64,000 nt of DNA from Clostridia bacterium (GCA_017525805.1 JAFXSH010000058.1:9829-73828); one strand, 5' to 3'; shown: positions 8,643-17,802, counted from the stretch's first letter. Program-made: numbers and translations. The notes: generated by a model not told the origin, from the letters alone.

Positions 8643-9248
8643 ATGAACATGACGGCGGAAAACGATACCCTGCGCTGGTATCAGGAAAACGCGGAGGAAT
8701 TTATCGCGCGCACCGGGAACGTGGATATGACAGCCCATTACCGCCGGTTCCTTCATCAGGTTCCCACCGGCGGATATATTCTGGATTTAGGTTGCGGAGC
8801 CGGAAGCGCTTCCCTGTATTTCACTCAAATGGGCTATCAGGTCCTGGCCGTGGATGGATGCGAGGCGCTATGCGAACATACCCATCACCGCGCGGGCTGC
8901 CCTGTCCGCTGCATCCGCTTTGAGGAATTGGACTTTGCGGACGCTTTCGACGGCGTTTGGGCCTGCGCGTCGCTTTTGCACCTGCGAAAAGCTGAACTGC
9001 CTCCTGTGCTCCATCTGATCCGCAAAGCATTGAAGAAGAATGGCGTTTTTTACGCTTCCTTCAAATATGGGGACGCGGAAAGAGAGAGGAACGGTCGGGT
9101 CTTTTCCGATTTCACAGAGGATTCGCTCCGCGCCATGCTGAATGAAACGGGCGGCTTTCAAGTGATCGATCTGTGTACCACCAGCGACGCCCGGCCCGAC
9201 AGAGCGGACGAGTGCTGGGTCAATGTGCTGTGCCGCGCAAATAATTGA
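8643..9248 (+). CDS. Class I SAM-dependent methyltransferase
   Basis: 201 residues. Motif I is clear: ILDLGCGAGSASLYF (about 46-60), then an acidic strand end (VLAVDGC) and a motif near WACASLLHL. This is a small-molecule type methyltransferase (Methyltransf_11/25 group) with unknown substrate. It follows the response regulator by only a few bases and precedes its kinase, so it is probably co-transcribed with the two-component genes. The start is ambiguous: GTG at 8640, ATG at 8643 or ATG at 8649, with GAGG at 8625-8628 as the nearest ribosome site. Confidence 0.85.
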   Translation: MNMTAENDTLRWYQENAEEFIARTGNVDMTAHYRRFLHQVPTGGYILDLGCGAGSASLYFTQMGYQVLAVDGCEALCEHTHHRAGCPVRCIRFEELDFADAFDGVWACASLLHLRKAELPPVLHLIRKALKKNGVFYASFKYGDAERERNGRVFSDFTEDSLRAMLNETGGFQVIDLCTTSDARPDRADECWVNVLCRANN

Positions 9249-9351
9249 AAATGCAAAAGAGGCCCGCGCTTTTCGGGCATCGGACATATCAACTATACAA
9301 TCTGTACTCTGTGCTCTCAAAAATGCCTTCAAAACGAGGTGACTCTCTCTT

Positions 9352-10857
9352 ATGCGCGGCCTGAGCATGTTTTCCCGGCTGCTGATCGTGTTCTTGGCGG
9401 TGATCTTGGTGTGCGTGGGCGTGCTGTCCGCGCTTTCTTATGTTAATCTGCGGGACAGTGCCATTGACAGCCGCATGAACGCCCTCAAGACCCAGGCCCG
9501 CGATATGGCGTACTTAGCCAGCCGCCAATCCTACGATTCCTTTTCCTCCATGTTCGGCACATCCAGCACGACGGAGGAATACATGAAATGGAAATCCCGC
9601 CGCATTTACCAGGAATACAACGCCTATATCATGGTGGTGGACCGCAGCGGGAAAACCTTCGTATATTACAACGAATCCACCTTACAGGACGAATCCCTGC
9701 AAAACGCCCTGGATCCGGATGAAATTTCCGCCTACATGGAACAGGCCCTCCAGGGCAAGGAAGTGGTGCGGCAGACGCAGAGCGCCGCCGGGCCCCTGTT
9801 CACCGTGCTGGTACCCTGGGTGCAGGATAATACCCTCACCGGCCAGCGCACCGTTATGGGCTTTATTCTGATCCAGACCGCCGCCCAGACGGTGCACGCC
9901 TCCTATCAGGGCCTGATCTGGCAAACGGCCTTAGCAGCAATTGCCTTGTTTTTGCTGGCGGCGGCGGTGGTGTTCTTTATCGCCCGGCAGATGAGCCGTC
10001 CGCTTTCGGCCATGGCCCAGGCGGCGGGCAGCATGGCAAGGGGGGATTTCCAGGCCCGTGCCCCGGAGGAGGGCGGCAAAGAGATACAGGAGCTGTCCCA
10101 GGCGTTCAATCAGATGGCGGCCCAGCTTTCCAGCTTGGAGCAATCCCGCCGGGATTTCGTCGCCAACGTGTCCCATGAACTGCGCTCCCCCATCACCTCC
10201 ATCCAAGGCTTCGCCCAAGGGATGCTGGACGGCACCATTCCCCTGGAGCAGCACACCCAGTATTTGCAGGTGATCACCGACGAGACCCACCGTCTTTCCA
10301 AGCTGATCGGCAGTTTGCTGAACCTGTCCCGCATGGAAAACGAGGAAACCAGCTTGGCCTATACTGATTTTGACGTGAACGAGCTGGCCCGGCGGGTGCT
10401 CATATCCCGCATGACCCAAATCGACGACAAACAATTGGAGATCGACGTACAGTTCGATTCCGACCCCTGCCTCGTCCACGCCGACGCGGACCAGATTCAG
10501 CAAGTCATCATTAACCTGTTGGACAATGCCATTAAGTTCACCCCGGAAAAGGGCACGATCACGATCCATACGAAGGAAGAAAAGGATCACGTTTCCCTGC
10601 GGGTAAAGGATACCGGCGTGGGCATCCTGCCCCAGGACGCGCCGCATATCTTCGACCGTTTCTATAAGGCCGACAAGGCCCACACCGTGGGCAAGGGCAC
10701 CGGATTGGGCCTGGCCATCTGCTATCGCATCATGGAGCGCCACGGCCAGCACATCCGTTTAATCAGCGGTGAGGGCGGGGCCGAATTTGAAATCACCTTG
10801 GAAAAGGGCAAAAGCGCCGGAGGACAGCATGGAGATTCAGGCAAGAGCGAAGATTAA
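9352..10857 (+). CDS. Sensor histidine kinase with HAMP domain
   Basis: 501 residues. TM1 at about 7-28, an extracytoplasmic sensor (about 30-190), TM2 at about 190-212, HAMP (about 213-265), HisKA with FVANVSHELRSPIT (His275 is the phosphoacceptor) and a HATPase domain with N-box INLLDNAIKF, DTGVGI and KGTGLGLAI. All catalytic boxes look intact. Expected partner: the regulator at 7947. The ribosome site GAGGTGA fits the start. The 3' end overlaps ispE by 29 bp, so ispE translation is coupled to the kinase. Confidence 0.93.
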   Translation: MRGLSMFSRLLIVFLAVILVCVGVLSALSYVNLRDSAIDSRMNALKTQARDMAYLASRQSYDSFSSMFGTSSTTEEYMKWKSRRIYQEYNAYIMVVDRSGKTFVYYNESTLQDESLQNALDPDEISAYMEQALQGKEVVRQTQSAAGPLFTVLVPWVQDNTLTGQRTVMGFILIQTAAQTVHASYQGLIWQTALAAIALFLLAAAVVFFIARQMSRPLSAMAQAAGSMARGDFQARAPEEGGKEIQELSQAFNQMAAQLSSLEQSRRDFVANVSHELRSPITSIQGFAQGMLDGTIPLEQHTQYLQVITDETHRLSKLIGSLLNLSRMENEETSLAYTDFDVNELARRVLISRMTQIDDKQLEIDVQFDSDPCLVHADADQIQQVIINLLDNAIKFTPEKGTITIHTKEEKDHVSLRVKDTGVGILPQDAPHIFDRFYKADKAHTVGKGTGLGLAICYRIMERHGQHIRLISGEGGAEFEITLEKGKSAGGQHGDSGKSED

Positions 10858-11668
10858 CTGGACCCTGAACGTAACGGGGAAGCGGGAAGACGGCTATCAT
10901 CTTTTGGATATGCTGATGCAGCCCATCGCCCTGCACGATACCCTGTATTTGGAGCCGGCGGAAGCGCTTTCCCTGACTGTGGAGGGAATGGAAGGCCTGT
11001 CCGCCGGGGAGGATAATCTGGTACTGCGCGCCGCCCGCGCCCTGCAAACCCTGTGCGGCGTTTCCCAGGGGGCAGCGCTGCATTTGGTGAAGCGTATCCC
11101 TATGGGGGCGGGCTTGGGAGGCGGAAGCGCCGACGCGGCGGCGGCCCTGAAAGTGCTGAACAAGCTGTGGGGCATTGGCCTCGATCTGCCCGCCCTGTGC
11201 AGGCTCGGCGAACGATTAGGGGCCGATATTCCCTTCTGTCTTCACGACGCGCCCCGGCGGGCCCAAGGCATCGGGGAAATCCTCACCCCCATCGACTGCG
11301 GCGCGTTTCCCCTGATCCTGCTTCAGCCCTGTGCCGCCCTGTCTACCAAGGAAGTGTTCGCGGCTTATCACGCGTCCGCCGCCATCGTGCCGCCGGATAC
11401 GGAAAAGGCCATGGAAGCCCTGCAAGCGGGCGATTTAAAGGCCCTGCGGTATTGCGGGGGCAACGTGCTGGAAAGCGCCTCCATTCCCCTCAGGCCCCAA
11501 ATTGCGGAGGCCAAAGAATCCCTGTACCGATCCGGCGCGGCCTTCGCGCAAATGACCGGCTCCGGTTCCGTAGTCTTCGGAGCGTATGAAACCGACGATC
11601 AGGCACAAAGGGCCTATGACGAACTAAAAGTCCAATATTCCCCCTGCATCCTCACCGAAACGGCTTAA
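10829..11668 (+). CDS. ispE: 4-diphosphocytidyl-2-C-methyl-D-erythritol kinase
   Basis: 279 residues. GHMP-kinase that phosphorylates CDP-ME in the MEP isoprenoid pathway. It begins MEIQARAKINWTLNV, the family start, and carries the GHMP ATP-binding loop PMGAGLGGGSADAAAAL (91-107). The C-terminus has the GSGSVVFG motif. The start at 10829 is chosen because GGAGGA lies six bases upstream and it gives the family N-terminus; it sits inside the end of the kinase gene. With IspH at 22882 this indicates the MEP route rather than mevalonate. Confidence 0.96.
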   Translation: MEIQARAKINWTLNVTGKREDGYHLLDMLMQPIALHDTLYLEPAEALSLTVEGMEGLSAGEDNLVLRAARALQTLCGVSQGAALHLVKRIPMGAGLGGGSADAAAALKVLNKLWGIGLDLPALCRLGERLGADIPFCLHDAPRRAQGIGEILTPIDCGAFPLILLQPCAALSTKEVFAAYHASAAIVPPDTEKAMEALQAGDLKALRYCGGNVLESASIPLRPQIAEAKESLYRSGAAFAQMTGSGSVVFGAYETDDQAQRAYDELKVQYSPCILTETA

Positions 11669-11681
11669 ATTTGGAGAAGTC

Positions 11682-13151
11682 ATGCAAAAAGTGCCCCATA
11701 AAAAAACACGGCGGCCCCTGAAAGGCCGCACTGTGCTGCTGATTTTACTTTGCTTCGCCGCGCTGGCGGGAGGCGGCCTTTATATCCTTCGATCCCAGCC
11801 CATCGTCCTGCCGCCCATGGCGGACAGCGAAACCGTGCTGCTGCTCAGCCGCCCCAAAGAGGACATCGCCGCCGTCGCCGTCGCGCCGCGGGACGGAACA
11901 GCCTACCCGCTGATCCGGCAGGGCGGCGCTTTTGTGCTGCTGGGCCAGGAGGAAGTCTCTCTGCGCTCCGATATCTTAGACGATCTGCTGTTGACCCTCA
12001 CGGAACTGCCCGCCGAAACCACCGTGCTGCCCAGTTTCAGCGAGACGCAGGGCCTGCTGCTCTCGGCTTTCGGCCTGGACCCGGCACTGGCGCGGATCAC
12101 CGTGACCTACACCGACGGGGAAAAGAAGGAACTGCGCGTGGGCAATCTTGCCCCCAACGAGGAAACGCCCCAGCGCTACTGCATGGTCAGCGGATCGGAC
12201 GCCCTGTATACCATCCTGGAAGCGGACAGCGCCCCCTTGCTTCGGGATGTGGCTTCCCTGCGGGATTTTGCCCAGCCCTCCTTAGACGGTTCCCTGCTGG
12301 ACCGCATCGAGATCACCGGGCAGATCGAATGGATCCTGCACTACACCCCTTCCGGCTGGCAGATGGACGCGCCATTCTCCTATCCCCTTTCCACCCTGCG
12401 CACCGACGCCCTGCTGAATAAGATCGAAAGCATGGGCTTTGCCTCCTGTTTGGGAGAGGCGGACCATCTGAATCTCAAGGATTACGGCCTGGATGATCCC
12501 GTCCTCACGGTTACCCTCACCCAGGCAGCCACGGTGATCATCGGGGAAACCACGGCGGGGGAACAAGTCAGCGTGCCTGTGCCGGAAATGGTTTATACCC
12601 TGCGCGTCGGCGGCGAAACCGGCAAAAGCGGGGTCTATGTGCAGTGGCAGGATCAGGTGTTCACCGCCAGCAATTTTCTCTTCGGCTTTTGGAAGGAATT
12701 GCAGCCCCTGGATTACGTGCTGCAAACTCCGGTGAACCTGCTGGTGAACGACCTGAACGAAGTGCGCTTTACCCGCGGCGGAGCCACCCGCGCCTATCAG
12801 GTGCGCATGGTGGAGCAGATCACGGAAAACAACCAGATCGCCGTGGACGAATACGGCCGCGTGCTCTACGACTGCGCTGTAAGGCGTGAAGGCGAAAACC
12901 AGGATATGGACGCGGAAGTTTTCCTTGCCTGGTATACCCGCTTAGCCAGCCTTGCCGGGGACGGGAAGCTGCCCGACGGCTGGGCCCCTTCCGGCGAAAG
13001 CCGTGCGGAAATCACTTTGGTCAACGATCACCTGACCCGCGTGATCACCCTTTGGCCCTACGACGCCCTCCACGACGCCATCGCCGTGGACGGTGTGGCC
13101 CTGTACTACATCCGCAATACCTGGCTGGATGAAATTGGCGAAACGCCATAA
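11682..13151 (+). CDS. DUF4340 domain membrane-anchored protein
   Basis: 489 residues. A basic N-terminus (KKTRRPLKGR) and one transmembrane helix at about 18-36 anchor an extracytoplasmic domain with repeated motifs of the DUF4340 kind (FGLDPALARITVTYTDGEKKELRVGNLAP, the second half being similar: YGLDDPVLTVTLTQAATVIIGETT). In other Firmicutes DUF4340 proteins sit beside ABC-2 type exporters (gldG-like clusters), but none is present here; the neighbour is ispE, 13 bp away. Role unknown. It ends convergently with the kinase at 13166, with no clear terminator between. Confidence 0.82.
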   Translation: MQKVPHKKTRRPLKGRTVLLILLCFAALAGGGLYILRSQPIVLPPMADSETVLLLSRPKEDIAAVAVAPRDGTAYPLIRQGGAFVLLGQEEVSLRSDILDDLLLTLTELPAETTVLPSFSETQGLLLSAFGLDPALARITVTYTDGEKKELRVGNLAPNEETPQRYCMVSGSDALYTILEADSAPLLRDVASLRDFAQPSLDGSLLDRIEITGQIEWILHYTPSGWQMDAPFSYPLSTLRTDALLNKIESMGFASCLGEADHLNLKDYGLDDPVLTVTLTQAATVIIGETTAGEQVSVPVPEMVYTLRVGGETGKSGVYVQWQDQVFTASNFLFGFWKELQPLDYVLQTPVNLLVNDLNEVRFTRGGATRAYQVRMVEQITENNQIAVDEYGRVLYDCAVRREGENQDMDAEVFLAWYTRLASLAGDGKLPDGWAPSGESRAEITLVNDHLTRVITLWPYDALHDAIAVDGVALYYIRNTWLDEIGETP

Positions 13152-13165
13152 AAAATCATATACGT

Positions 13166-14809
13166 TTATCTAATGTGCTGCGGGCAGGGAAAATCCAGCG
13201 TAACGGTGGTGCCGACGTCGGGAGTGCTTTTCAGGGTCAGGCGGGCGTTGTGGAGCTGAGCCCCGTGCTTGACGATGGACAGGCCCAGTCCCGTGCCGCC
13301 CACTTGCTGGGAGTGACTCTTATCCACCCGGTAGAAGCGTTCAAACACCCGGCTCTGCTGCGCCTGGGGGATGCCGATGCCGGTGTCCGAAACCGACAGG
13401 CGCACGGCGTCCGGCAATTTTTTCACCGTCACCGTGACGCCGCCGCCGGGGCGGTTGTATTTGATCGCGTTGTCGCAGAGATTGTAAACCATTTCGTGCA
13501 AAAGCTGCCGCGCGCCGGAAACCTCCGCCGCTTCGCCCTCCAGCGCAAGATGGACCTCCTGCTTTTCCGCTGCCGCAGAAAGGCTTTCCACCACATCCTG
13601 GCACAGGTCGTAAAGCGCCACCGGCGCGCTTTCCGGCAGGCTCTCGTTACTATCCAAGTGGGAGAGCTTCATAATATCCTCCACCAGGGCGATCAGGCGC
13701 CGCGACTCCTGGTGAATGCCTGCGGACAATTCCCGCACTTTATCTTCCGGGATGCCGCCCTGGGCCATCCGCTCCGCAGAATCGGAGATAGCGGTCAGGG
13801 GCGTTCTCAGTTCGTTGGATACGTTGGCGGAGAATTCCTGCCGCAGCCGCTCCCGCTGGGCGCGCTCGGTCACGTCCATCCAAAGCAGCACCGCGCCCAC
13901 AACGCTGCCGTGCGCGCGCACGGGGCTTGCGATGAGACGCCAGTTCCGGCCGTTTTTCTGCTGATCCGTTTCGCTGTGCTCCCCGGACAGCGCCTGTTCC
14001 GCGATGGCCAGCGTTTGTTCGCTGGAAAGCGCCTCTCCGCCGTCGGCCAGCTCCGGCAGCAATTGCCTGGCGCAGGCGTTGGCGCTGAGCACCTTGCCGC
14101 TCTTGTCCAGCAGCAGGAATCCTTCGCTCATGCTGTCGGTCAGGGCGGTGAATTCTTTTTGCTTGCGGTGCAGGGCCTCCATCTGTTCGTCGATGGTCAG
14201 CCGCTGTTCCTGGAGGCTGGCGATCAGGGGGGAAAGCTCGGAGTATACCTTGCTCCGATCCGGGTGATCCAGGTCCATTTCGTTGATGGGGCGCACGATC
14301 TGTTTGGCAGCGCGGAAGGACAGCACCCCCGAGAACGTCAGCACCAGCACGAACGCCCAAAGCACAGGACTGACCGTGGCCAGCGCCGCCTGCACCGGGG
14401 GAAGCGGCATGGAAAGACGCAGGACGGAGCCGTCTTCCAGCCGAAGAGCACAGTAAACATACGTCAGCTTCTCTCCGTCGGGCTGCCGGGCCGCCTGACC
14501 GGCGCCCTCCGCAAGGGCGTCCTGCATCTCGGCTTTTTCAGTTAAATCCGAAAGGTCATTGGATGGGCTGGCAAACAGGACGCTCCCGTCCGCGGCCATC
14601 CAGACGACGCGCCTGTCGCATGCCAGATCGGTCAGATAATCCAGGCCGCTTTGCGCCACGCCATGGGCCACGTAGTACGTTTCCTGCCGCAGCGCGTTGG
14701 ACGCCTCGTCCAGGTTCTGGCGGTACTGCAAGCCAAAAAACAAACCCGTGGTGAGCAGCAGCGTCAGCGCGCCGACCAGAAAGGAATAAACAAAAATCTT
14801 TTTCGTCAT
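13166..14809 (-). CDS. PhoR-like sensor histidine kinase with Asn in place of the phosphoacceptor His
   Basis: 547 residues. TM1 at about 5-27, extracytoplasmic sensor 30-135, TM2 about 143-163, a linker, a PAS domain (about 218-315), then HisKA and HATPase. The HisKA H-box reads NVSNELRTPLT: residue 332 is Asn (AAC at 13816-13814), where the family has His. The ATPase half is intact (YNLCDNAIKY, DTGIGIP, GGTGLGLSI). PAS plus topology is that of PhoR. No response regulator is adjacent; a Na/Pi cotransporter faces it. It may act as phosphatase, scaffold or pseudokinase. The start is preceded by a GGGGGG-rich ribosome site. Confidence 0.9.
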   Translation of the reverse strand: MTKKIFVYSFLVGALTLLLTTGLFFGLQYRQNLDEASNALRQETYYVAHGVAQSGLDYLTDLACDRRVVWMAADGSVLFASPSNDLSDLTEKAEMQDALAEGAGQAARQPDGEKLTYVYCALRLEDGSVLRLSMPLPPVQAALATVSPVLWAFVLVLTFSGVLSFRAAKQIVRPINEMDLDHPDRSKVYSELSPLIASLQEQRLTIDEQMEALHRKQKEFTALTDSMSEGFLLLDKSGKVLSANACARQLLPELADGGEALSSEQTLAIAEQALSGEHSETDQQKNGRNWRLIASPVRAHGSVVGAVLLWMDVTERAQRERLRQEFSANVSNELRTPLTAISDSAERMAQGGIPEDKVRELSAGIHQESRRLIALVEDIMKLSHLDSNESLPESAPVALYDLCQDVVESLSAAAEKQEVHLALEGEAAEVSGARQLLHEMVYNLCDNAIKYNRPGGGVTVTVKKLPDAVRLSVSDTGIGIPQAQQSRVFERFYRVDKSHSQQVGGTGLGLSIVKHGAQLHNARLTLKSTPDVGTTVTLDFPCPQHIR

Positions 14810-14918
14810 GCGTTTTTCCCCCCAATCCTGTATTCAAGGCCTCTTGCCGCCTTAGTCGGACGCAGGGCGGCAACTCCAATATACCACAGCTTTACCGGAA
14901 GTAACAGAGATTAGGATA

Positions 14919-14940
14919 AGATTTAACGTAGATTTAACAT
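14919..14940 (+). promoter_or_regulatory. Pho-box-like 11-bp direct repeat
   Basis: AGATTTAACGT (14919-14929) is followed directly by AGATTTAACAT (14930-14940), matching at 10 of 11 positions. PhoP boxes of Firmicutes are TTAACA-like repeats with 11-bp period upstream of weak -35 elements. Another TAACA lies at 14902-14906. The repeat sits just upstream of the -35 position of the cotransporter promoter. Confidence 0.55.
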
Positions 14941-14948
14941 GATACCGG

Positions 14949-14977
14949 CTGCGAAGTCCGTCTGAATGTAGTATACT
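14949..14977 (+). promoter_or_regulatory. Promoter of Na/Pi cotransporter with weak -35
   Basis: TATACT at 14972-14977. The -35 position 17 bp upstream (14949-14954, CTGCGA) does not match consensus, as expected for an activator-dependent promoter. The Pho-box-like repeat is immediately upstream. Confidence 0.5.
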
Positions 14978-15000
14978 ATCATCGTGGAGGTGGGAATTCT

Positions 15001-16752
15001 ATGGACATATCCCATGTCATTTCGCTTTGCAGCGGCATTGCGCTTTTCCTCTTCGGCATGACACTGATGGGCGACGGGCTCAAGCGCGTGGCGGGCAACC
15101 AGCTGGAGCTGGTGCTTTACCGGCTCTCCAGCACCACGTTCCGGGGCATGCTGCTGGGCACCGGCGTGACGGCGGTGATCCAATCGTCCTGCGCCACGTC
15201 CGTGATGGTGGTGGGCTTTGTGAACGCGGGCATGATGAAGCTGGCGCAGGCCATCGGGGTGATCTTGGGCGCGATCCTCGGCACCTCCATCACCGGCTGG
15301 ATCATCAGCCTGAGCTATATCGAAGGCAGCTCCGGCGTTTTAAGCCTGTTCTCCACTGCCACGCTGACCGGCATCGTCGCGATCATCGGCGTATTCCTGC
15401 GGGTGTTCTCCAAAAAGAAGGAGCAGCGGCATATCGGGGATATCCTCATGGGCTTTACCGTGCTGATGTACGGCATGAGCATCATGAGCGGCGCGGTATC
15501 CGGCCTTGGGGAGCAGCCCTGGTTCACCGGCACCCTGGCTTCTCTTTCCAATCCCGTGCTGGGCATCCTGGTGGGCACTGTATTCACGGCGATTTTGCAG
15601 TCTGCCTCCGCCGCCGTCGGTATCGTGCAGGCCCTTTCCGTCACCGGAGCCATGTCATTTGAAGCGGCGCTGCCGCTGCTCATGGGCGTCGCCATCGGCG
15701 CGGCGTTTCCGGTGCTGCTCTCCGCCTTGGGCGCCAACGCCGACGGAAAACGGACGGCGGCGGTGTATCTGGTCGCCGGGATCGTCAGCGTTATGGTCTG
15801 CGCGGCGCTGTTCTATCTCGCCGACGCCATTTTCCGCTTCACGTTCCTGCAAACAGTGATGAACCCGTTCTCCCTGGCGTTGGTCAACACCATCCTGCGT
15901 TTTGCCATGGTGCTGCTGCTCCTGCCTTTCACCGATGTGCTGGAGGCGCTGGTCTGCCTGCTGGTCAGGGATAAACAGGCGGAAGCCGATCAGCTCACCG
16001 TGCGGCTGGAGGATCGGTTCTTGGGCCATCCGGCCCTCGCCGTGGAGCAAAGCCGCTTAACGATCGTCGATATGGCGGAGCGCGCCCGGGAAGCCCTGTC
16101 CGCCGCCCTGTCCCTGACGGCAAACTATACCCCGGAGGGGCTGGAGGAAGTGGAAAAGATGGAATCCGACTGCGACCGGTACGAGGACGCGCTGGGTTCC
16201 TATCTGGTCAAGCTGACAGGCCGGGAGCTTACCCGCCGCCAAAACGAGGATGTTTCCAAATACCTGCATACGCTGACGGATTTTGAGCGCATTTCGGATC
16301 ACGCCCTGGACATTGCTCACAGCGCCGCCGAGATCCATGATAAGAAGATCGATTTCTCCGACGACGCCACCCGCGAGCTTTCCGTTCTCAGCGCGGCCGT
16401 TCGGGAAATCGTGCGTCTGACCACGGAAGCCTTTGAGAAAAGCGACCTGACGCTGGCCGCCCGGGTGGAACCGCTGGAGGAACTGATCGACCAGCTCTGC
16501 GAAGACTGCAAGCGCCGCCATGTGGAACGCCTGCAGCAGGGCCGCTGCACCATTCAGCAGGGCTTTGTGTTCAACGATGTGCTCGCGGGCATTGAGCGCG
16601 TTGGCGACCATTGCTCCAACATCGCCGTGGCAATGATGGAATTGGAGGAAGACGCTTTCGATACCCACGCTGGCCTGCGCCGCATCCGGGACGCTCAATC
16701 CGCGGATTTCCAAACCGCTTACGACGACTACGCGGCCAGGTTCACCATATAA
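15001..16752 (+). CDS. Na/Pi cotransporter with PhoU-like tail
   Basis: 583 residues. The N-terminal half has two NptA/PNaS repeats with the typical QSSCATSVMVVGFVNAG and, in the second repeat, QSASAAVGIVQAL segments, and about eight membrane helices. The last 200 residues form a cytoplasmic PhoU-like helical bundle (DRYEDALGSYLVKL, then FERISDHALDIA and IERVGDHCSNIA, the two metal-binding-like repeats). It imports phosphate with sodium; the PhoU part probably regulates it. It is divergent from the PhoR-like kinase with a shared 190-bp regulatory region. Ribosome site TGGAGGTGGG precedes ATG 15001. Confidence 0.95.
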   Translation: MDISHVISLCSGIALFLFGMTLMGDGLKRVAGNQLELVLYRLSSTTFRGMLLGTGVTAVIQSSCATSVMVVGFVNAGMMKLAQAIGVILGAILGTSITGWIISLSYIEGSSGVLSLFSTATLTGIVAIIGVFLRVFSKKKEQRHIGDILMGFTVLMYGMSIMSGAVSGLGEQPWFTGTLASLSNPVLGILVGTVFTAILQSASAAVGIVQALSVTGAMSFEAALPLLMGVAIGAAFPVLLSALGANADGKRTAAVYLVAGIVSVMVCAALFYLADAIFRFTFLQTVMNPFSLALVNTILRFAMVLLLLPFTDVLEALVCLLVRDKQAEADQLTVRLEDRFLGHPALAVEQSRLTIVDMAERAREALSAALSLTANYTPEGLEEVEKMESDCDRYEDALGSYLVKLTGRELTRRQNEDVSKYLHTLTDFERISDHALDIAHSAAEIHDKKIDFSDDATRELSVLSAAVREIVRLTTEAFEKSDLTLAARVEPLEELIDQLCEDCKRRHVERLQQGRCTIQQGFVFNDVLAGIERVGDHCSNIAVAMMELEEDAFDTHAGLRRIRDAQSADFQTAYDDYAARFTI

Positions 16753-16766
16753 TACTTTTTCGTTCT

Positions 16767-16816
16767 AAAACAGAGCGCACAGCGGTTCCCTTCCGGGCGC
16801 TGTACGCTCTGTTTTT
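16767..16816. terminator. Bidirectional terminator
   Basis: AAAACAGAGCG and CGCTCTGTTTTT pair as the outer stem, with ACAGCG/CGCTGT nested inside. It separates the cotransporter from the convergent nucleotidyltransferase. Confidence 0.8.
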
Positions 16817-16828
16817 GTTATGATCTCC

Positions 16829-17743
16829 TCACCACAGGGAATCGGGATAAATGCCTTCCTTCTTCATGCGGGCGATAGCCGCCTGCACCTGGGGCATATC
16901 GGGCTGATAGGTGACGCCGTACCACTTTTCCGGGCAGGGCAGCACCCGCACCCGGGCCTTTCCCTCGGCGATCAGCTGATTGGGGATCAGGGGCAGGAAG
17001 TATTCGCATTTCAGGGGATTCTTGGGCAGGTTTTCCGCCAGAAATCCGGCAAAGCGGTTTTCGATTTCCGTTAAGATATCCGGGGTGAAGCCCCAGAAAT
17101 TCATGGAAACAATGGTGCCTGCGGGCAGGAAGGTAAAGGTCTGACCATCGTCCTCGGTATAGGCCGCGCCGCCGTCCCGGGGTTCGATGTGGGTGCGCTC
17201 CACGATGCCGGTGAGGAATTGGCCGGTGGGGTCCATGGCGCACACGCCGCGGGCCACGTGGCCATTTTCCGTCAGGGTGTTTTCTACCTGATAGCCCACC
17301 ATGGCGTATTCATTTTCGGCGTGGGGGGATACCAGGTAATCGTACAGGGTCTTGAACGCGCCTTTTCCGTAGAAATCGTCCGCGTTGATCACCGCGAAGG
17401 GAGCGGTGATGGCGTCCTTGGCGCACAGCACGGCGTGGGCTGTGCCCCAGGGCTTCACCCGGCCATCGGGAATGGAAAAACCTGCGGGCAGAATATCGGG
17501 CCGCTGATGCACGTACTCGATTTCCGCCGCGCCGCCGATGCGCTTGCCCAGCGTTTCCCGGAACAGGGCTTCATTTTCCGGCTTTACGATCAGGATGATC
17601 TTGCCAAAGCCCGCGCGCACCGCATCGAAAATGGAAAAATCGATGATCCAATGGTTTTGTGGGTCCACAGGGGCCATTTGCTTCAGTCCGCCGAACCGGC
17701 TGCCCAGCCCCGCCGCCATGATCACTACCTGGGGTTTCTGCAT
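16829..17743 (-). CDS. Sugar-phosphate nucleotidyltransferase
   Basis: 304 residues. The N-terminus VVIMAAGLGSRFGGLKQ is the nucleotide-binding loop of NTP_transferase (Rossmann-like) enzymes, and INADDFYG carries the Mg-binding Asp residues. It should transfer a nucleotide onto a sugar 1-phosphate. In bifidobacterial-type LNB pathways a related enzyme (LnpC) works beside a NahK kinase; a NahK-like kinase lies 1.4 kb away here, so UDP-hexose or UDP-hexosamine formation is a fair inference. Start 17743 is chosen over an upstream in-frame ATG (17773) because GAGGAGGAATCCTTT precedes it directly. Confidence 0.85.
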   Translation of the reverse strand: MQKPQVVIMAAGLGSRFGGLKQMAPVDPQNHWIIDFSIFDAVRAGFGKIILIVKPENEALFRETLGKRIGGAAEIEYVHQRPDILPAGFSIPDGRVKPWGTAHAVLCAKDAITAPFAVINADDFYGKGAFKTLYDYLVSPHAENEYAMVGYQVENTLTENGHVARGVCAMDPTGQFLTGIVERTHIEPRDGGAAYTEDDGQTFTFLPAGTIVSMNFWGFTPDILTEIENRFAGFLAENLPKNPLKCEYFLPLIPNQLIAEGKARVRVLPCPEKWYGVTYQPDMPQVQAAIARMKKEGIYPDSLW

Positions 17744-17802
17744 AAAGGATTCCTCCTCGGATGATTGCGTCATTCCGCCGCGCGATCCCGCCCGGCAGCT
17801 TC

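Noticed and set aside
9249..9351. Possible decayed third copy of the GAGTTGAGAG element (TGTACTCTGTGCTCTC)
   Set aside because: Only a weak resemblance in one arm and no pairing partner; treated as the ordinary gap before the kinase gene. A GCCCG/CGGGC hairpin here has no T run.
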